A stretch of DNA of 18,675 bases, taken from NCBI GenBank assembly GCA_031376425.1, contig JANMDR010000305.1, forward strand, positions 1-18,675, given 5' to 3'. The translations under genes and the position numbers were made by a program. Each line of letters opens with the position of its first letter. The first letter of the stretch is position 1. Shown here one piece after another: positions 15,433 through 18,675 of the stretch. The DNA comes from JANMDR01 sp031376425 (lineage in GTDB: Bacteria; Pseudomonadota; Gammaproteobacteria; Burkholderiales; Usitatibacteraceae). Under the pieces are notes generated by a model. The model was not told the DNA's origin and did no database searches. It saw nothing but the letters and a program-made list of their open reading frames with translations.

Positions 15433-15624
15433 ATAAGCACTACACCTCCACCACCTAAGCAACCCCAAAACATCAACCAAAACGCCTCTATAACTGCACA
15501 TTCAGGTGCATTATTAAACTTACCCTTTGCTGCCGATGCCGCAAAAATATTACTAGGTGCCTGCGCAGCCGGCGTGCTGGCCAGTGCAATCTTAAGCTTG
15601 GTCGTGCTAGTGTTAATTGTCTAA
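15433..15624 (+). pseudogene. Start-less hydrophobic reading frame, possible membrane-protein C-terminal remnant
   Basis: After an in-frame TAA (15430-15432) the plus strand is open for 63 codons to a TAA at 15622-15624. No ATG, GTG or TTG occurs before the last third. It begins with a Pro/Gln/Asn-rich part (PPPPKQPQNINQNAS) and ends with one long hydrophobic helix (AAKILLGACAAGVLASAILS and onward). The helix and its lead-in LNLPFAADAAK loosely recall the C-terminus of NhaA Na+/H+ antiporters. That resemblance is weak. It may be a decayed gene end or a chance frame. Confidence 0.25.
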
Positions 15625-15626
15625 AT

Positions 15627-15654
15627 AAAAAAGGGCGCATAGCAATATGCGCCC
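15627..15654 (-). terminator. Rho-independent terminator of the pirin gene
   Basis: Minus strand: GGGCGCATA-TTGC-TATGCGCCC, a perfect 9-bp stem with a 4-nt loop, followed directly by TTTTTTATTT. It lies 77 bp after the pirin stop, in the right orientation. Confidence 0.9.
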
Positions 15655-15730
15655 AAACACAAAATCGTAGCAAAAATTTTAATCAGGTTATTTCATCGTC
15701 ATTTGATATTCCCTACACTGAAAATAAAAA

Positions 15731-16432
15731 CTAAGCTGCCAAATCAAATACGATCACTTCACAATCTTTACCTTCACTCAACATCAATACGCTTTCTTGT
15801 GCAATTTTTGCGGCATCACCCGTATTTAGAACAACGCCATTAACGAGCACCTTGCCCTTCACCACGTGCACATATGCGCGACGCTTAGGATCGAGCGCGA
15901 TGGTGGCTTTCTCGTCACCATCAAGCAAGCCAGCATACATACGCGCATCGGCTTGAATATGGACACTACCCTCCATGCCGCCATTGCTGGCAACGAGAAG
16001 TAACTTACCGCGCTTGGCCTCTCTGCCAAAGGTTTTTTGTTCATAGCTAGGAACAATATTGCTCAGATTAGGTTGAATCCAAATCTGCAAAAGATGCGTC
16101 GTCATATCATGCGCATGATTAAATTCGCTATGAGTAATGCCACGGCCTGCACTCATACGTTGCACATCCCCCGGCGGAATCGATTCACCGTTGCCTAAGC
16201 TATCTTTATGGCCAATTGCCCCTTCGAGCACATAGGTAATGATTTCCATATTTTGATGGCCGTGCGTGCCAAAACCACGCGCTGGCGCAATCCAATCTTC
16301 GTTAATCACGCGCAAATTTCCCCAGCCCATGTTGGCTGGATCTTGATAACCGGCAAAACTAAATGAGTGATAACTCTGGAGCCAACCATGATCGGCAAAG
16401 CCACGCTCTTCTGATTTTCTGATGGATAACAT
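15731..16432 (-). CDS. Pirin-family protein (YhhW-like)
   Basis: Pirins are cytoplasmic double-cupin iron proteins. Some, such as E. coli YhhW, show quercetin 2,3-dioxygenase activity. Met4 at 16432 is the better start: MLSIRKSEERGFADHGWL is the usual pirin opening, and AGGA lies 8 nt upstream, whereas it touches the earlier ATG at 16441. That gives 233 aa. Cupin 1 carries the metal ligands in GFGTHGHQNMEIITYVLEG and GRGITHSEFN (three His and a Glu). The C-terminal cupin ends CEVIVFDL. It is divergent from a LysR gene with which it shares a 97-bp regulatory region, and it has its own terminator. The natural substrate is unknown. Confidence 0.93.
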   Translation of the reverse strand: MLSIRKSEERGFADHGWLQSYHSFSFAGYQDPANMGWGNLRVINEDWIAPARGFGTHGHQNMEIITYVLEGAIGHKDSLGNGESIPPGDVQRMSAGRGITHSEFNHAHDMTTHLLQIWIQPNLSNIVPSYEQKTFGREAKRGKLLLVASNGGMEGSVHIQADARMYAGLLDGDEKATIALDPKRRAYVHVVKGKVLVNGVVLNTGDAAKIAQESVLMLSEGKDCEVIVFDLAA

Positions 16433-16458
16433 TTTTTGCATTCCTATATTGAATACCG

Positions 16459-16487
16459 ATTATAGTCTTCGTGAATCATCAAAGCAA
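16459..16487 (-). promoter_or_regulatory. Candidate sigma70 promoter of the pirin gene
   Basis: Minus-strand TTGCTT (16487-16482) and a perfect TATAAT (16464-16459) are 17 bp apart. A start near 16452 leaves a leader of about 20 nt to the preferred ATG at 16432. The -35 overlaps the left arm of the 9-bp inverted repeat at 16474-16506. Confidence 0.6.
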
Positions 16488-16506
16488 TCCACTATAATTG
16501 ATGATT
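16474..16506. promoter_or_regulatory. 9-bp perfect inverted repeat, likely operator between pirin and lysR
   Basis: AATCATCAA (16474-16482) and TTGATGATT (16498-16506) are exact complements with a 15-bp spacer. The left arm touches the pirin -35. The right arm touches a TATAAT (16493-16498) oriented toward the LysR gene. The position is ideal for control of both genes by the adjacent LysR-type regulator. Confidence 0.55.
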
Positions 16507-16509
16507 ACA

Positions 16510-16524
16510 TTCAATTTAATTGAA
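16510..16524. promoter_or_regulatory. LysR-type T-N11-A palindrome
   Basis: TTCAATTTAATTGAA is a perfect 7+1+7 palindrome containing the T-N11-A signature of LysR-family binding sites. It lies 14 bp before the LysR start codon, downstream of the likely -10, where binding could repress the regulator's own gene. Confidence 0.5.
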
Positions 16525-16538
16525 AGATAAACCAAATC

Positions 16539-17513
16539 ATGCGCCAGCACTTCCGTAATTTACTCACGCCCGAAACCTTATCATTGCTGCAAGTTATTGC
16601 TCGTGAAGGTTCATTAGCTGGGGCTGCTCGCGAATTAGGCCTAGTACCAAGTGCAGTAACCTATCGCGTCCGTCAGCTTGAAGAAGGGCTTGATGTATTG
16701 CTCTTTGACCGCAGCGTCAGAAAAGCTGCGCTCACAGAAGCTGGCCAAGAGTTGCTTGCGGAAGGCGCGCATATTTTGGCGCAGCTTGATGCTATCGCGT
16801 TACGGGTAAAGCGCGTGGCGACTGGTTGGGAGCCAAAACTCGTCATAGCGGTAGATGGCCTAATTTTGCAACGCACTCTATTAGAATTGTGCGAAACATT
16901 TTTTGCGCTTAATCCGCCAACCCAACTGAAAATTCAGCGCGAAACACTGAGTGGTACCTTAGAGGCGCTGGCAGATGGACAGGCTGATCTAGCACTTGGT
17001 GTCGCAGTTGAGCAAGCCATTGCCGGCATCCAAAGCAAAGTAATGGGTGAAGTGCCATTTGTATTTGTGGTGGCACCGCATCACCCGCTGGCTAAGCAGC
17101 CTGAGCCATTGACGGAAGATGTGTTGGCGCAGCATCGCGCCGTGGCGGTAGCCGATAGTACACGGCGGGGGCAAGGTATTAGTATTGGCCTACTTTCAGG
17201 TCAAGCTGTGCTTACTGTATCGGATATGCAAGCAAAACTAGATGCGCAATTACGCGGCTTAGGCTGCGGATTTGTGCCGCTGTGTATGGCGCAACCTTAC
17301 ATCAAAGCAGGCCATTTGGTGGTGAAACAAACCGAACGGGTCACGCGTGTGGCCAAGCTAAGCTATGCTTGGCGTGGGCAAAATACCAGCCGCGTCGGAA
17401 AATCGGCACAAGGTAGGACACAATCCGGCAGTGGTGTACCCGGTCGCGCCCTCCAATGGTGGCTCGATCAGTTGGAAAATAGCACCACGCGCAGAGCTTT
17501 ACTGCATGCCTAA
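16539..17513 (+). CDS. LysR-family transcriptional regulator
   Basis: The 324-aa protein has the N-terminal LysR winged helix-turn-helix (about 11-70: LSLLQVIAREGSLAGAAREL, then PSAVTYRVRQLEEGLDVLLFDR). A periplasmic-binding-protein-like effector domain follows (about 95-295). It is divergent from the pirin gene across 97 bp with two palindromes, the classic layout for a LysR regulator that controls its neighbour. The effector is unknown. The ribosome site before the ATG is weak. The C-terminus from about 288 is Gly/Ser/Gln-rich and longer than the effector fold needs. Confidence 0.93.
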   Translation: MRQHFRNLLTPETLSLLQVIAREGSLAGAARELGLVPSAVTYRVRQLEEGLDVLLFDRSVRKAALTEAGQELLAEGAHILAQLDAIALRVKRVATGWEPKLVIAVDGLILQRTLLELCETFFALNPPTQLKIQRETLSGTLEALADGQADLALGVAVEQAIAGIQSKVMGEVPFVFVVAPHHPLAKQPEPLTEDVLAQHRAVAVADSTRRGQGISIGLLSGQAVLTVSDMQAKLDAQLRGLGCGFVPLCMAQPYIKAGHLVVKQTERVTRVAKLSYAWRGQNTSRVGKSAQGRTQSGSGVPGRALQWWLDQLENSTTRRALLHA

Positions 17514-17518
17514 AAATA

Positions 17519-17538
17519 TTTAACCCGCGTTTAACCCG
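17519..17538 (+). promoter_or_regulatory. Exact direct repeat with 11-bp period, OmpR/PhoB-type regulator site
   Basis: TTTAACCCG occurs at 17519-17527 and again at 17530-17538, so the copies are one helical turn (11 bp) apart. OmpR/PhoB-family regulators bind head-to-tail repeats with this period. The site lies 76 bp before the VIT-VWA start codon. The response regulator at 14586-15275 is the obvious candidate. No matching copy was found upstream of that operon. Confidence 0.45.
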
Positions 17539-17613
17539 TTTTGCGATGCAGCTTCGATTAAAAGACTAATAACGCAAACTCTGCGATATTTCCATCCATT
17601 TTACGGAGGCACT

Positions 17614-18675
17614 ATGCATAAAATTAGCCCATGGTTGCGCAAACCTTCACTAACAATCACCGCACTTTGTGCCACTGGTCTGGCAGGAGTTGCGGTTTTC
17701 ACAGTCGAGCATAATATTGCCCAAGCGGCTGTGGCAACCACTCCCGTTGGGCTGCCGCTAGTGCGTCAACATCCACCAGCACTTGGTGATGCCACCAACC
17801 TTACCGCCCCAGCACCGCGCCCAAAAGTGCTGCCAAATTTTCCCATGCCACGTCCGCCGCAGCTAACTTGGCCACGCGCTATTGAAAGTAATTTAGCGCC
17901 AGCAGAACTCAAGCTGTTACGCGTGGAAGCCAATATCCAAGGTAGCTTTGCCCAAACTACCTATGACATTACGGTAAGTAATCCGAATAGCCGCATCATG
18001 GAAGGCGAGTTGCAATTTCCACTGCAAGATGGTCAGGACATCATTGGTTTTGCGATGGAAGTAAATGGTGTACTGCGTGATGCCATGCCGGTAGATAAAG
18101 CCAAAGGCCAAGAGGTGTTTGAGGATATCATTCGCCAGCGGGTTGACCCCGGTTTGCTGGAGCGCACGCAAGGCAATAATTTTAAGTTGCGGCTCTATCC
18201 TATTCCGGCCAACGGCACAAAACGTGCGGTGATTCGTATTGGTCAGAGTTTACAGACCAATCAAAGCGGCCTAGCAAGATTCGCCTTGTCTGTTACCATT
18301 GGTGTTGCTGCAAAGCAGTTGGAAGTGGACATAAAAATCGCCGGTAGCGACGCAACTACTTTGCTCGTCAACCCCTTCCAAGATAAACAATTTGCCACTA
18401 GCCTAAGCTATCGCGGCGCAGGGGCTGCAGTCGACGCGCAAGGTACCGCCATATTAGATATTCCGGTACTGCGAAACGCTGCCGCCACGGTGAGTACTTT
18501 CGAAGGCAAGCGTTATTTTGTGGCGGATATCGCCCTAAATAATACCGTGGAAAAACCCGAAAATAGGCCGTTTCCAAAGCGTATTGCCTTGTTATGGGAT
18601 AGCTCACTGAGCGCTTTCAAGCGTAACCAAGCCAGAGAGTTTGCCTTGCTAGACGCTTACTTTGCAAAAATAAAG
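17614..18675 (+). CDS. Exported VIT-VWA domain protein (3' end beyond the window)
   Basis: The frame is open for all 354 codons to the window edge. The ATG has GGAGG four bases upstream. A signal peptide covers about 1-39 (positively charged start, hydrophobic 12-30, AQA before the likely cut). Residues 40-90 are Pro-rich. A VIT domain follows (about 95-215), with the typical YDITVSNPNSRIMEGELQFP, a VDPGLLERTQGNNF turn and LRLYPIPANGTKRAV. The start of a VWA domain is at 331, with a metal-ion site D-S-S-L-S (Asp339, Ser341, Ser343). VIT-VWA proteins are known targets of proteobacterial sortases and occur in exosortase systems. The sorting signal, if any, would be past the edge. Its VIT sequence is not closely like the sortase-target type I remember. 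Confidence 0.88.
   Translation, partial: MHKISPWLRKPSLTITALCATGLAGVAVFTVEHNIAQAAVATTPVGLPLVRQHPPALGDATNLTAPAPRPKVLPNFPMPRPPQLTWPRAIESNLAPAELKLLRVEANIQGSFAQTTYDITVSNPNSRIMEGELQFPLQDGQDIIGFAMEVNGVLRDAMPVDKAKGQEVFEDIIRQRVDPGLLERTQGNNFKLRLYPIPANGTKRAVIRIGQSLQTNQSGLARFALSVTIGVAAKQLEVDIKIAGSDATTLLVNPFQDKQFATSLSYRGAGAAVDAQGTAILDIPVLRNAAATVSTFEGKRYFVADIALNNTVEKPENRPFPKRIALLWDSSLSAFKRNQAREFALLDAYFAKIK

Larger units (their letters stand above)
15276..15730. other. Intergenic region between the response regulator and pirin genes
   Basis: This 455-bp stretch holds a candidate regulator promoter (15316-15343), an inverted repeat TGTGGC-N14-GCCACA (15351-15376) just upstream of it, a start-less hydrophobic frame (15433-15624, plus strand) and the pirin terminator (15627-15654). 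Downstream of the pirin stop there is nothing more than a 4-codon frame. Confidence 0.55.

Noticed and set aside
15676..15710. Four-codon frame with a ribosome-site-like AGGGA after the pirin gene
   Set aside because: It is too short to support as a gene and lies within the 3' untranslated region before the terminator.

Overview
The window looks like chromosomal DNA of a betaproteobacterium. The gene types and their order fit the Nitrosomonadales/Methylophilales side of that class: a K+-independent proton-pumping pyrophosphatase, a PPi-type phosphofructokinase and adk, next to the envelope cluster kdsB / YcaR-like / lpxK / exbD / exbB that is common in beta- and gammaproteobacteria. The lineage is inferred from gene content only. 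Nearly all of the DNA is coding, and no tRNA, rRNA, CRISPR array or intact insertion sequence was seen.

Left part (1-8534, all minus strand): the 5' end of an unidentified gene (1-68), then hppA, pfp, adk, kdsB, a short Trm112/YcaR-family gene, lpxK, exbD and exbB, read from left to right but transcribed right to left. hppA, pfp and adk form a pyrophosphate/adenylate energy module. kdsB and lpxK serve LPS inner core and lipid A synthesis. exbBD is a proton-driven inner-membrane motor pair. HppA carries an extra C-terminal OmpA-like domain behind an Ala-rich linker, which is unusual for a proton-pumping pyrophosphatase.

Middle (8535-11025): a 349-bp divergent region holds two perfect consensus DnaA boxes facing each other, next to a second perfect inverted repeat. 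It precedes xseA on the plus strand. After xseA comes a truncated vapC-type PIN toxin remnant and a RimJ/RimL-like GNAT gene.

Right part (11165-18675): a minus-strand operon encodes a response regulator, a large sensor kinase and a secreted protein that joins a c-type cytochrome to an InlB-like repeat and two copies of a Trp-rich 'WW...GWG' module. From recalled family sequences, the two-component pair resembles the 'proteobacterial dedicated sortase system' PdsS/PdsR family. No sortase is present in the window, but the last gene, cut by the window edge, encodes an exported VIT-VWA protein, the kind of protein these systems are known with. An exact 11-bp-period direct repeat lies upstream of that gene, as expected for an OmpR-family regulator. 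Between them sit a pirin gene and a divergent LysR regulator, which share a small intergenic region with two perfect palindromes.
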